Source of the DNA: Aurantimonas sp036549475
GTDB taxonomy: Bacteria > Pseudomonadota > Alphaproteobacteria > Rhizobiales > Rhizobiaceae
Reading direction: 5' to 3'
Length of the DNA: 64,000 nt
Assembly (NCBI RefSeq): GCF_036549475.1
Contig: NZ_JAZHLI010000005.1
Coordinates: 62,001-126,000, forward strand
Made by a program: the position numbers and the translations under genes. Positions 26,298 to 34,457 of the stretch are shown one piece after another. Numbering within the stretch: position 1 is the stretch's first letter; each line of letters opens with the position of its first letter. The notes beneath the pieces were generated by a model. The model saw only the letters and a list, made by a program, of their open reading frames with translations. It did no database searches and was not told the origin of the DNA.

Positions 26298-26741
26298 ATG
26301 AGGGCGTGTCGACCATCAATCGGGACTGTCGTGACGACGGCTGCGCTCTGGTTCGGAGCGGCGTTCATCGCGCTCGGCGGCAGGGCGGAGGCCGCGGAAC
26401 TCCTCATGTTCGAGCAGGCCGGCTGTCCGTTCTGCCGTGCCTTCGACGAAGAGATCGCGCCGGGCTACCCGGATAGCCGGGCCGGCCAGGTGGCGCCGCT
26501 GCGCCGCGTCGACATCCATGAGGATCGCCGCGGCGGCATCGCAGAACTGGCACCGGCAGTATTCACGCCGACCTTCGTCCTGCTGGGAGACGACGGCCGC
26601 GAGATCGGACGGCTGGAAGGTTATCCCGGTCGAAGGTGGTTCTATCCGGAGATCGAGACCCTGATCGACCGATTGCCTGAGTCAGGGAGCGAGCCATCAG
26701 TTGCAATGCCCGACCCGGCCCTGCCTGCTCCGCGGCCCTGA
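26298..26741 (+). CDS. Thioredoxin-fold exported protein (SoxS/SoxW-like)
   Basis: A protein of 147 residues. An N-terminal hydrophobic segment (IGTVVTTAALWFGAAFIALG) is a signal peptide or anchor, followed by LLMFEQAGCPFCRAFDEEI with the CPFC redox pair. The cis-proline region is FTPTFVLLGDDGREIGRLEGYPG. It probably reduces or oxidises periplasmic disulfides; similar proteins are named SoxS or SoxW in alphaproteobacteria, but no thiosulfate oxidation genes are present here. A Pro-rich tail of about 20 residues ends the protein. Confidence 0.75.
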   Translation: MRACRPSIGTVVTTAALWFGAAFIALGGRAEAAELLMFEQAGCPFCRAFDEEIAPGYPDSRAGQVAPLRRVDIHEDRRGGIAELAPAVFTPTFVLLGDDGREIGRLEGYPGRRWFYPEIETLIDRLPESGSEPSVAMPDPALPAPRP

Positions 26742-26758
26742 GGGAGGCCGGAAACAGA

Positions 26759-26780
26759 GCGGCCGCCCGGAGGCGGCCGC
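26759..26780. terminator. GC-rich hairpin between convergent genes
   Basis: A 9-base-pair perfect stem (GCGGCCGCC with GGCGGCCGC) and 4-base loop lie between the thioredoxin-like gene and the convergent cytochrome c gene. No T tract is evident on either side, so it is at best a weak two-way terminator. Confidence 0.45.
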
Positions 26781-26810
26781 AATGATTGTCTGACGAGGAT
26801 CCGGCGCGGC

Positions 26811-27254
26811 TTACTGCGCGGCTGCGGCGGCCAGCGCCTCGGCCGGATCGCGGGTCGCGCCGCTTTCGTCGAAGGAGGCGAGATAGGCGAGAACGTCGAC
26901 CATCTCCTTCTCTTTCTTGATCCCCGGGAACACCATCTTGGTCCCCTTCACCACGGCGCGCGGATCAGTCAGCCAGGCCGTCATCAATTCCGCGTTCCAA
27001 GCCGCCTTGTCAGTCGACCATTCCGCGAAAGCCGGCGAGTAGTTGTATCCCTCGACGACGCCCGGCTTTGCGCCGATGATGCCGTTGAGCTCCGGACCGA
27101 TCTTGTTCTTGGCGCCTTCACCGACGGCATGGCAGGCCATGCACTTGCGGAACACCGACTTGCCGGCATCCGGGTCTCCGGCGGTCTGTGCCGATGCCCC
27201 GGTGGCCAGTGTCAGGGAGAGCAATGCTCCCGCGGTGACTATCAACCTGTTCAT
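26811..27254 (-). CDS. Cytochrome c (class I, cytochrome c2-like)
   Basis: A protein of 147 residues with signal peptide MNRLIVTAGALLSLTLATGA cleaved after SAQ. The heme motif CMACH is in GKSVFRKCMACHAVGEGAKN, and KMVFPGIKKEKE supplies the sixth ligand methionine. It is a soluble periplasmic electron carrier, probably between the bc1 complex and oxidases. An Ala-rich tail of about 12 residues ends it. The start at 27254 is chosen for the signal peptide. Confidence 0.88.
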   Translation of the reverse strand: MNRLIVTAGALLSLTLATGASAQTAGDPDAGKSVFRKCMACHAVGEGAKNKIGPELNGIIGAKPGVVEGYNYSPAFAEWSTDKAAWNAELMTAWLTDPRAVVKGTKMVFPGIKKEKEMVDVLAYLASFDESGATRDPAEALAAAAAQ

Positions 27255-28064
27255 TTTTCCTCCAACTGACGATGTGTCTGAGAGGACAATATGGAACGGT
27301 TCCAGAGACGGCAATCAGGCATGTCCGCGTTTTCGGGTCGCAGCGGTGATCGGATCTCTCGCCGGGATCGACGGTGCATGCGCTGCTGCGACACGTTCGT
27401 GCGTCGGTACCTGGCGCTTGCGCGGAGCTTCCAGCCTTGGCTTGGGATCGGCCACGGCTCCGAGGCCGCGTACGTCGACACCCGGAGCATCCGTGGCGCG
27501 ACGATCATGCGGAATTCGCGGAAGAATAGGGCTGCATTCTTCGAACGGGCCGTTGGCCGAGTGAAACGGCGATCGAGCGAGAGACTTGCGAAGGCCGATT
27601 TCACCGCGATGCTGCAAGGCGACGCGGATTGCATTGAGGGTGACGACATTGTGTCGGACGTTCCGCTTCGTCGCAGTTTGGCAGGCATCCCGCGCAAGCC
27701 TCTGCGGCCCGCGGTTTTGGCCAGGTCCAGCCGGCCGGACACGTTATTGCGATGCGTCGTAGGAATAACTTCCGACACAACTTCGCCGCAATGATTAAGC
27801 GCTCAGCTAAACGACCTCTTGTCGTAAACCATCGTTTTTAAGAGGGAATAAAGGATCCATCGTTACAAAGGATTCACGACGCCGGGTCGTCTGGGTCCTC
27901 GTTGCGGATCGGCAACACGGCTGAGGAGAACGTATTCCTGCCATTTTCTGAGCACGGATGCGAACCATAACCCTCCCGAACCCGCCAGTCGGGTCCGGCT
28001 TTCGGGGCCGATGGAAACGTCGGGCCGAAGACAAGTCGCGTCAGCGACATAATGGAGTACGACT
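27255..28064. other. Intergenic region of 810 bases, no convincing gene
   Basis: The stretch separates the divergent cytochrome c and porin genes. Two long open frames exist, one on each strand (27291-27794 forward, 27251-27778 reverse). Both encode arginine-rich, low-complexity protein with mixed third-base composition unlike the neighbours. The forward one starts with ATG a few bases after GAGAGGA but shows no recognisable domain. The last 280 bases are AT-richer than the surroundings and hold the inverted repeat ACGAC-N5-GTCGT at 27811-27825, likely part of the porin control region. Confidence 0.4.
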
Positions 28065-28853
28065 ATGAAACGCCTTGCACTGCTTCTCGCCACCACCGCT
28101 TTCGTGACCCCGGCACTCGCCGCCGACGTCATCTACCAGGAGCCGCCGGCACCGGCGCCGATGGCCATCGAGCCCATCGCCACGACCGCTACCTGGACCG
28201 GCCTGTATATCGGTGGCCAGGCTGGCGTCGCCTTCGGCAACGACAGCGGCTCGATCGGTTTCGATCCGGGTAACGACGGCACCTTCGGCAACGGCACGCT
28301 GGATAATGGCGACGATTCCGACGCTGGCTTCATCGGCGGTGGTCACATCGGTTACGACTACCAGATCAACGACTTCGTCGTGGGTGCGGTTGCCGACATC
28401 AACTACATCGATGCCGAGACCAACCGCAGCTACACGACCCCAAATGGATCGACGTTCAGCGCCAACAGCGACATCAACTATCTGGGCACGGTCCGGGCAC
28501 GCCTCGGCTACGCCATGGACAGCGTGCTGCTCTATGGTACGGGCGGTCTGGCCTATGCCGGCGTCGACAACAACATGTCGACAGCTCCGTCGGGTACCGA
28601 GTTCAACGGCTACACGTTCGAGCAGGACGAGAACGACACCGACATCGGCTATGCCGTCGGTGGTGGCGTTGACGTGATGGCGACCAGCAACATCTCGTTC
28701 GGCGTTGAGTACCTCTACACGAACCTCGGTTCGAACGATCAGACGATCACGGGTACCAATAGTACCAACACCGTCAACTTCACCAGCGAGTCGAACGACG
28801 ACGACCTGGACTTCCACACGATCTGGGCCAAGGCCTCGTATCGCTTCAACTAA
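28065..28853 (+). CDS. Outer membrane beta-barrel protein, Omp25/Omp31 type
   Basis: A protein of 262 residues with signal peptide MKRLALLLATTAFVTPALAA. The barrel starts TWTGLYIGGQAGVAFG, the hallmark of this Rhizobiales family, and ends in the aromatic strand KASYRFN needed for insertion by the BAM complex. Alternating strands such as YLGTVRARLGYAMDSVLLYGTGGLAYA are visible. Extracellular loops are rich in Asn, Asp and Ser/Thr. GGAG lies seven bases before the ATG, and two terminators follow, indicating a highly expressed single gene. Confidence 0.9.
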   Translation: MKRLALLLATTAFVTPALAADVIYQEPPAPAPMAIEPIATTATWTGLYIGGQAGVAFGNDSGSIGFDPGNDGTFGNGTLDNGDDSDAGFIGGGHIGYDYQINDFVVGAVADINYIDAETNRSYTTPNGSTFSANSDINYLGTVRARLGYAMDSVLLYGTGGLAYAGVDNNMSTAPSGTEFNGYTFEQDENDTDIGYAVGGGVDVMATSNISFGVEYLYTNLGSNDQTITGTNSTNTVNFTSESNDDDLDFHTIWAKASYRFN

Positions 28854-28861
28854 GAACGGTT

Positions 28862-28887
28862 CCGGACGCCCCCCGCGTCCGGTCTTT
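28862..28887 (+). terminator. First terminator after the porin gene
   Basis: A perfect 8-base-pair stem (CCGGACGC with GCGTCCGG) and 5-base loop are followed by TCTTTCTT, starting eight bases after the stop codon. Confidence 0.75.
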
Positions 28888-28893
28888 CTTCTG

Positions 28894-28927
28894 AGCCCGG
28901 CGGATCCCTGCGATCCGCCGGGCTTTT
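28894..28927 (+). terminator. Second terminator after the porin gene
   Basis: A perfect 13-base-pair stem (AGCCCGGCGGATC with its complement) and 5-base loop are followed by TTT. It is placed before the stop of the convergent kinase gene; the T tract faces the porin direction. Confidence 0.78.
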
Positions 28928-28948
28928 CGTTGGCGGATGGTCGGTGGG

Positions 28949-29899
28949 TCAGGCGAGAGGCGGCAGGATGAGGTCGGCGCGGCGCGGCAGGTCGGCACCC
29001 CGGCGCGAGCAGGTGATGGCCGCGGCCGCGACCGCGAAGGCGAGCAGCGACTCGACGGTGGCGCGTTCGGCCTGCCGCAGCGCCGGGCGCGACAGGTGCC
29101 CGCGCTCCTTCAATGCCGCCAGCAAGGCCGCCTGGAAGGTGTCGCCAGCCCCGACCGTGTCGGCGACGGCGATCCGCCGTCCGTCGACGGACGCGGTGAC
29201 GCCGCCCGCCGTCAGGGCCACCGCGCCCTTTTCGCCGCGAGTCACCACCGCCATGTCGGCGCCGGCGCCGACCCAGTCGGCGAGGACCGCCTCGACGTCC
29301 TGCCCGGGATAGAGCTGCTCCAGATCCTCCTCGCTGGCCTTCACCAGTGCCGCGAAGGGGACGAGTTCGGCCACCTTGTCGCGCCAGATGGCGATGTCGG
29401 GCTCGATCGCGGTGCGGATATTGGGATCGTACGAGACGAAACGCCGCTCCGCCTCCTGGCGCACCAGCCGCATGAGCGCCGAGGCGGTCGGCTCGGTCAC
29501 GGTGGAGTAGGAGGCGAGGTGGATTGCGGCAAGTTCTTCGGGGAACGCGTCGGGCACGTCCGACGGCTCGATCGAGCGATCCGCCGTGCCGTCGATGTAG
29601 AAGGCATAGGCCGGGGAGCCATCGGCTCCCAGCGAGACCATCGCGAGCGTAGTGTTGCGGTCGGTCGGGATCAGGAAACGCTGGTCGATCGACTCGCGTG
29701 CCATGAAACCGCGGATCCGGCTACCGAAGACATCGCGCGACACTTTCGTGAAGAAGCCAGCGGGGTGACCGAGCCGGGCAAGGCCCAGCGCAACATTGAG
29801 CGGCGAGCCGCCCACCCGGCCGGCCAGTGCGATCTGTGCCACGTCGTCGCCGGTTTCGACGAACAGATCGAACAGCGCATCGCCGCAACTGAGGAACAT
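28949..29899 (-). CDS. PfkB-family carbohydrate kinase, fructokinase-like
   Basis: A protein of 316 residues. The N-terminal GDALFDLF and VGGSPLNVALGLARLG bind sugar; the C-terminal DTVGAGDTFQAALL (residues 247-260) is PfkB signature 2 with the catalytic Asp253. It phosphorylates a sugar, most likely fructose judging by similarity to bacterial fructokinases. It stands alone without sugar transport genes. The Asp-Gly-Ser segment GADGSPAYAFYIDGTADRS is the usual lid. Confidence 0.85.
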   Translation of the reverse strand: MFLSCGDALFDLFVETGDDVAQIALAGRVGGSPLNVALGLARLGHPAGFFTKVSRDVFGSRIRGFMARESIDQRFLIPTDRNTTLAMVSLGADGSPAYAFYIDGTADRSIEPSDVPDAFPEELAAIHLASYSTVTEPTASALMRLVRQEAERRFVSYDPNIRTAIEPDIAIWRDKVAELVPFAALVKASEEDLEQLYPGQDVEAVLADWVGAGADMAVVTRGEKGAVALTAGGVTASVDGRRIAVADTVGAGDTFQAALLAALKERGHLSRPALRQAERATVESLLAFAVAAAAITCSRRGADLPRRADLILPPLA

Positions 29900-30068
29900 G
29901 GCAGGCCTCCCGCGCCTCGTATCCGTTTTCCCTGACCAATGCGGCTAGCAGGTCTCGGCGATGCGGGGAAGGCAAGCGGCGGTGGGGATTGACGCCGCGA
30001 CGGGCTTTTCTCCGCGGCCAGCACGCCTATGATCGCCAGCCAACGCAATCTTGAAGGAAACCGCAGCA

Positions 30069-30875
30069 ATGGCATTTCAACGGGTCAATGGCGTCGTTCT
30101 CCATCACAAGGTCGAGGGGAATGCCGCGGGGCCGACGCTGGTCTTTGCCAATTCGCTCGGCACGGATTTCCGGATATGGGATGCCATGGTGGCCGATCTG
30201 GCCGCCGACTACAGGATCGTGCGCTACGACAAGCGCGGCCATGGCCTGTCCGAGGCGACCCCGTCACCCTACGCCATGGAGGACCACGTCGCTGATTTGA
30301 AGGCCCTCATCGGTCATCTGGGCATCGTCGATCCGCTGGTTGTCGGCCTGTCGATCGGTGGCATGATTGCGCAAGGGCTGGCGGCAAGACATCCCGAAAT
30401 CGCGAAGGGCCTGGTTTTGATGGACACCGCCCATCGGATCGGTTCGGACGAGCTCTGGAACCAGCGGATCACGGCGATCGAAGCCGATGGGATCGGGGCG
30501 ATCTCCGACCAGATCCTGGAGCGCTGGTTCACGCCGGCCTTCCGGGAGCCGGGAAATCCCGATTTCGTCGGCTATTCCAACATGCTTTTGCGCACGCCGC
30601 TGGCAGGTTACCTCGGCAGCTGCTGCGCGTTGCGCGACGCCGACTACACCGAGCCGACCCGCCGTCTCGATCTGCCGGTGCTCTGCGTCGTCGGAGACCA
30701 TGACGGCTCGACGCCGCCCGATCTCGTGCGCTCGACCGCGGACCTCATCAAGGGGGCGCGCTTCGAGATCGTCGAAGATGCCGGACATCTGCCCTGCATC
30801 GAGCAGCCGCGGGCCACGACGAAACTCGTCGCCGACTTCGCGGCACAGGTCTTCGGCGCAGATTCCGGCCGATGA
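30069..30875 (+). CDS. pcaD: 3-oxoadipate enol-lactonase
   Basis: A protein of 268 residues with the alpha/beta-hydrolase fold. The nucleophile elbow is GLSIGG with Ser95; GDHDGSTPP gives the acid; AGHLPCIE gives His240. VRYDKRGHGLSEA and LMDTAHRIG are typical of PcaD, which hydrolyses beta-ketoadipate enol-lactone in the protocatechuate pathway. The start at 30069 follows GAAGGA; a TTG six codons upstream is an alternative. pcaB overlaps its stop by four bases. No pcaC, pcaGH or pcaIJ gene is present in the window. Confidence 0.85.
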   Translation: MAFQRVNGVVLHHKVEGNAAGPTLVFANSLGTDFRIWDAMVADLAADYRIVRYDKRGHGLSEATPSPYAMEDHVADLKALIGHLGIVDPLVVGLSIGGMIAQGLAARHPEIAKGLVLMDTAHRIGSDELWNQRITAIEADGIGAISDQILERWFTPAFREPGNPDFVGYSNMLLRTPLAGYLGSCCALRDADYTEPTRRLDLPVLCVVGDHDGSTPPDLVRSTADLIKGARFEIVEDAGHLPCIEQPRATTKLVADFAAQVFGADSGR

Positions 30876-31942
30876 CGGCTGCTGTCTTCTCCAATCCGAT
30901 CCTTGCCGGGCTGCTCGGCGACGAGGAACTCTCCTCCTATTTCACGCCTGCCTCCGACATCGAGGCGATGCTCGTCTTCGAATCCGCGCTGGCGCAGGCG
31001 CAGGCCGACGAAGGCCTGATATCCCTTGACGCCGCAAAGGCGATTGCCGCGCACACCCTGGATTTCACGCCGGATATCGCCGGGCTCGCCGAAGGCACGG
31101 CACGGGACGGCGTGGTGGTACCAGAGCTTCTGCGCCAGATCCGTTTGGGGCTTGGTGAAGAGGCCGCGAAGGCGCTGCACACGGGCTCAACCAGCCAGGA
31201 CGTGATCGACGCGTCCATGGCAATGCGGATGATGGGCGTATCGCTGGTGCTGGACCGGCGCCTGGACGCGCTGGTCGATGGCCTGGCCCGATGGAGCATC
31301 GATGCCGGCAGCGCGGAGGTGATGGCCCATACCCGCATGCAGGCGGCACGGCCCACACGCTTCGTGCGCAAGCTGTCGGCCTGGTCCGACCCACTGGTGC
31401 GATGCCGGCTGCGGCGAGAGGAAATTGCGCCGCGCGCTTTCGCATTGCGATTCGGCGGCCCTGTTGGCGATCGGGCCGATCTGGGCAACAAGGCCGATGC
31501 GGTGGCGACCCGTCTGGCCGGCGCGCTGGGCCTGTGGCCGGCGCCGGGCTCGCTGCATTCGGACCGCGACGGCATCGCCGAATTTGGCAATTGGCTGTCG
31601 CTGATCACCGGTGCCCTGGGCAAGTTCGGGCAGGATCTGGCGCTGTCCCTGCAGACGGAGAACGGCGAGCTGTCACTGGTGGGCGGGGGCGGCTCCTCGG
31701 CGATGCCGCACAAGCAGAATCCGGTGGGGGCAGAGGTGCTGGTGACGCTGGCGCGCTTCAACGCGACGCTGATCGCCGGCCTGCATCAGTCGCTGGTCCA
31801 CGAGAACGAACGCTCCGGCGCCGCCTGGACGCTGGAATGGATGATCCTGCCGCAGATGGCGATGGCAGCCGGCGCGGCGACGCGAACGGCGCAGGATCTG
31901 CTCGGCCGGCTCTCGCTGGCGGAGCCATACCAGAGCGGGTGA
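30872..31942 (+). CDS. pcaB: 3-carboxy-cis,cis-muconate cycloisomerase
   Basis: A protein of 356 residues of the fumarase/aspartase superfamily. HTGSTSQDVIDASMAMR and GGGGSSAMPHKQNPVGAEVL are the conserved stretches, the second being the GSSxMPxKxN signature loop. It converts 3-carboxy-cis,cis-muconate to the muconolactone. At 356 residues it is shorter than the 450-residue enzymes of gammaproteobacteria, as is usual in alphaproteobacteria. ATGA coupling to pcaD supports a two-gene operon. Confidence 0.87.
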   Translation: MTAAVFSNPILAGLLGDEELSSYFTPASDIEAMLVFESALAQAQADEGLISLDAAKAIAAHTLDFTPDIAGLAEGTARDGVVVPELLRQIRLGLGEEAAKALHTGSTSQDVIDASMAMRMMGVSLVLDRRLDALVDGLARWSIDAGSAEVMAHTRMQAARPTRFVRKLSAWSDPLVRCRLRREEIAPRAFALRFGGPVGDRADLGNKADAVATRLAGALGLWPAPGSLHSDRDGIAEFGNWLSLITGALGKFGQDLALSLQTENGELSLVGGGGSSAMPHKQNPVGAEVLVTLARFNATLIAGLHQSLVHENERSGAAWTLEWMILPQMAMAAGAATRTAQDLLGRLSLAEPYQSG

Positions 31943-32022
31943 GGCTTCGTCGTAACAGCGGATCTGGGGTGCGAGCGGACCAGCCTGCACCACCTGCTCG
32001 ACCCGGCCACGCAGCAGATGGA

Positions 32023-32053
32023 CGCCGCAGGACCTTGCTGCGGTCCTGCGGCG
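32023..32053. terminator. Hairpin between pcaB and the chemotaxis receptor gene
   Basis: A perfect 12-base-pair stem (CGCCGCAGGACC with GGTCCTGCGGCG) and 7-base loop lie between the ends of two convergent genes. It lacks a T tract and could act weakly in both directions. Confidence 0.5.
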
Positions 32054-32060
32054 CGGCCGC

Positions 32061-33485
32061 TCAGGCGGCGCGATCCAGCCGCGAGCGCGACGTCATCGCA
32101 TCCCGGCCAAGGCGATCGTCGCCGGCTTCGTCGTCCAGCCGGAAGCGTTCGACCACGTCGGCAAGATTGCGGGCGTCGCCCGCGAGCGCCTGAACGGCTG
32201 CCGTCGTCTCTTCGACCAGTGCGGCATTCTGTTGGGTCGCCCTGTCCATCTCCGCGGCCGCGCCCGACACTTCCTTGAGGCTCGTGGCCTGTTCGCAGGC
32301 GGAACCCGCGATCCGCCCGATCATCTCGGCCATCGCCGCAACTTCGTGGACGATCTCCTCGAGGCTCCGACCGGAGGCGGTGACCAGTTCGACGCCGCTC
32401 TTCACCTCGTCGCGCGAGGTCGAGATCAGCAGCTTGATCTCCTTCGCTGCATCGGCCGAGCGCTGGGCGAGGCCCCGCACTTCCTGCGCAACAACGGCAA
32501 AACCACGTCCGGCCTCTCCGGCTCGCGCGGCTTCGACGCCGGCATTCAGCGCCAGGAGGTTGGTCTGGAAGGCGATCTCGTCGATCACGCCGATGATCTC
32601 GCCGATCTGGTGGGAGGACGCCTCGATGCGGCTCATGGCGGCGACGGCCCGGGAAACCACTTCTCCGCCCTTTTCGGCCTTGTCGCGTGCGGCGGTCGCA
32701 ACGTTTCGCGCCTGACTGGAGCTTTCGGCGGTCTGGTTCACAGCCACCGTCACCTCGCCGAGCGCAGCGACGGTCTGTTCCAGCGAGGCGGCCTGCTGCT
32801 CGGTGCGGTGGGCCAGATCCGCGGAGGACTGGGCGATCCCGTCCGTCGCTCGCTCGACGCTGTCCACCGTCGAGGCCACTTCCGCCAGCGCGTCTGCCAG
32901 GGCGCCGACCGCGCTGTCGAAGTCGGTACCGATCTTGGCGAAGGCCTGCGGCAGCTTCGTCGCGAGCCGGGCGCGCAGGTCGCCGCCGGCAATCTGGTTC
33001 AGGGCAGTTGCCAGCGTGTCGATCGCGCGGGTCTGTTCCTCCGCCGCCTTGGCCTCGGCAGCCTGTGCCCTGGCCTGGTTCTCCCGCATCTCGACCATCA
33101 CGGTGAGGTCGACGAGAAAGGTGACGAAGGCCGGCTTGTCGTTGATCCGGGTCGCCATGATGGTGACGAAGCCGGGGAAAGTGGTGCCGTCGAGGCGCCG
33201 GGTCGTCCATTCGAATCGCGTCGAGCCGTTCTTCGCCGCCTCGGCGAGGATGTCGCGGATGCGGGCCTCGCTTCGGCTGCCGTCCGGCTGAAGCTCCGGC
33301 GAGATGGCCTTGGGGCTGAGTCCGATGATGCCTTCGCGCTGGCCGCGCAGCATGGCTTCCGTCGCCGGATTGCAGTCGCGGATCAGGCCGTCCTGCAGGA
33401 TGTAGTAGCCGTCGGGCGAAACCTCGATCACCGCATCGGCGAACTGCTCGCGATAGCTTCTCTGTTTGCGCAGCATGTGCAGCAT
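32061..33485 (-). CDS. Soluble methyl-accepting chemotaxis protein with PAS domain
   Basis: A protein of 474 residues without membrane segments. Residues 1-130 form a PAS domain (AVIEVSPDGYYILQDGLIRDCN, WTTRRLDGTTFPGFVTIMATR). A helical linker resembling HAMP follows (TLATALNQIAGGDLRARL), then the signalling hairpin with the tip EIIGVIDEIAFQTNLLALNAGVEAARAGEAG. It signals to a CheA/CheW complex from the cytoplasm; PAS suggests sensing of redox state, oxygen or a small ligand, and no heme or flavin ligand is obvious. GGGGGGAA eight bases before 33485 supports the start. No other che gene is near. Confidence 0.88.
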   Translation of the reverse strand: MLHMLRKQRSYREQFADAVIEVSPDGYYILQDGLIRDCNPATEAMLRGQREGIIGLSPKAISPELQPDGSRSEARIRDILAEAAKNGSTRFEWTTRRLDGTTFPGFVTIMATRINDKPAFVTFLVDLTVMVEMRENQARAQAAEAKAAEEQTRAIDTLATALNQIAGGDLRARLATKLPQAFAKIGTDFDSAVGALADALAEVASTVDSVERATDGIAQSSADLAHRTEQQAASLEQTVAALGEVTVAVNQTAESSSQARNVATAARDKAEKGGEVVSRAVAAMSRIEASSHQIGEIIGVIDEIAFQTNLLALNAGVEAARAGEAGRGFAVVAQEVRGLAQRSADAAKEIKLLISTSRDEVKSGVELVTASGRSLEEIVHEVAAMAEMIGRIAGSACEQATSLKEVSGAAAEMDRATQQNAALVEETTAAVQALAGDARNLADVVERFRLDDEAGDDRLGRDAMTSRSRLDRAA

Positions 33486-33625
33486 GTTTGCGTTCCCCCC
33501 GCAACGATCCGCAAATTCTATCCGAACCTGCTGAACGAAACGTTGATCTCGCCTGATACGAAGAAGTCCACATTCCTAGTTGGGTCGATTTTGCTTGGCA
33601 GGGGGCGTCTCGTCTTTGGCTGCCG

Positions 33626-34372
33626 TTAGGGTCCGAGCAGCGTATAGGTGCCGAATGCGGGAATCTTGATCCCGAGGCGGCGCGGATCGAGGCCCGCGAC
33701 GAGGCCGAGGAAATTGACTTCCAGACCAGACTCCCAGCCGATGACGAGGCCTGCATAGCCCCAGAGCGACAGTCGCAACTCGGCCCGCGCCGGATCGAGC
33801 GCGACGAGCCTGCCTTCCGACGGATAGTCCCGGCCGACCGCGGCGGCCGGCAGCGTCGCCGCGATGCCGGGCACGGCGCGCATGACATGGGCCACGAAGG
33901 TATTGGAGTTCGGGCCGGGGAAGATGTGATAACCGCCCGTTGCCGCGAAGGGATAGGCGGCGATGGCCTCCCGGACCTGGGGGATCACGCGCTCGGCAGC
34001 GGGGCCTGTCACGGCCACGACGATCACAGGAAGGTTGGAATACCAGAACCCGTCGGCGGCCCGATGGTTCTGCCGGATCGGCATGCCCCAGCCGACCTTG
34101 TCCCAGCGTTCGTAGCTGGCCGCGCCTTCCTCCTTCACCACGATCCATGAATGCTGGGAGATCGCGCCCTTCATGCCCCCGGTGCGGGCGGCCATGATGT
34201 AGAGCGCGGCCGGCCGGCTGTCGGCTGGCGATGGCAGGATCCTGGCCGAATCCCAGTTCGCCTGATGCCACGAACCGGGATGTTCGCCGGCCCACCAGAG
34301 CAGTGCGGACAAGGCGGCCGGCAAGAGATAGACCCCGGCAATGAGAAGCAGCAGCAGTTTCAAGGGACGCAT
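33626..34372 (-). CDS. DUF3750 domain protein
   Basis: A protein of 248 residues starting MRPLKLLLLLIAGVYLLPAA, an uncleaved anchor or signal. The rest has IMAARTGGMKGAISQHSWIVV, YERWDKVGWG, AYPFAATGGYHIFPGPNSNTFVAHVMRAV and GYAGLVIGWESGLEVNFLG. These match DUF3750, a family of unknown function in which the Cys/Asn/His-like pattern near NSNTF hints at a papain-like fold (inference). The start at 34372 is internal to a longer open frame and chosen for the hydrophobic N-terminus. It is divergent from the asparaginase gene, 85 bases away. Confidence 0.72.
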   Translation of the reverse strand: MRPLKLLLLLIAGVYLLPAALSALLWWAGEHPGSWHQANWDSARILPSPADSRPAALYIMAARTGGMKGAISQHSWIVVKEEGAASYERWDKVGWGMPIRQNHRAADGFWYSNLPVIVVAVTGPAAERVIPQVREAIAAYPFAATGGYHIFPGPNSNTFVAHVMRAVPGIAATLPAAAVGRDYPSEGRLVALDPARAELRLSLWGYAGLVIGWESGLEVNFLGLVAGLDPRRLGIKIPAFGTYTLLGP

Positions 34373-34457
34373 CGGCTCGCGAGGCAGGTGGCGGGGGGGA
34401 TGTGAGGCTGTTAAGGAAGCGGCGTTTCGAAACAGCAGCTTAAGGTCGAGGTGCGCA

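Noticed and set aside
27251..27794. Overlapping open frames on both strands between cytochrome c and porin genes.
   Set aside because: Arg/Ser-rich translations with mixed third-base composition and no similarity I recognise. The forward frame has a fair ribosome site, so a real gene is not fully excluded, but I do not list it as one.
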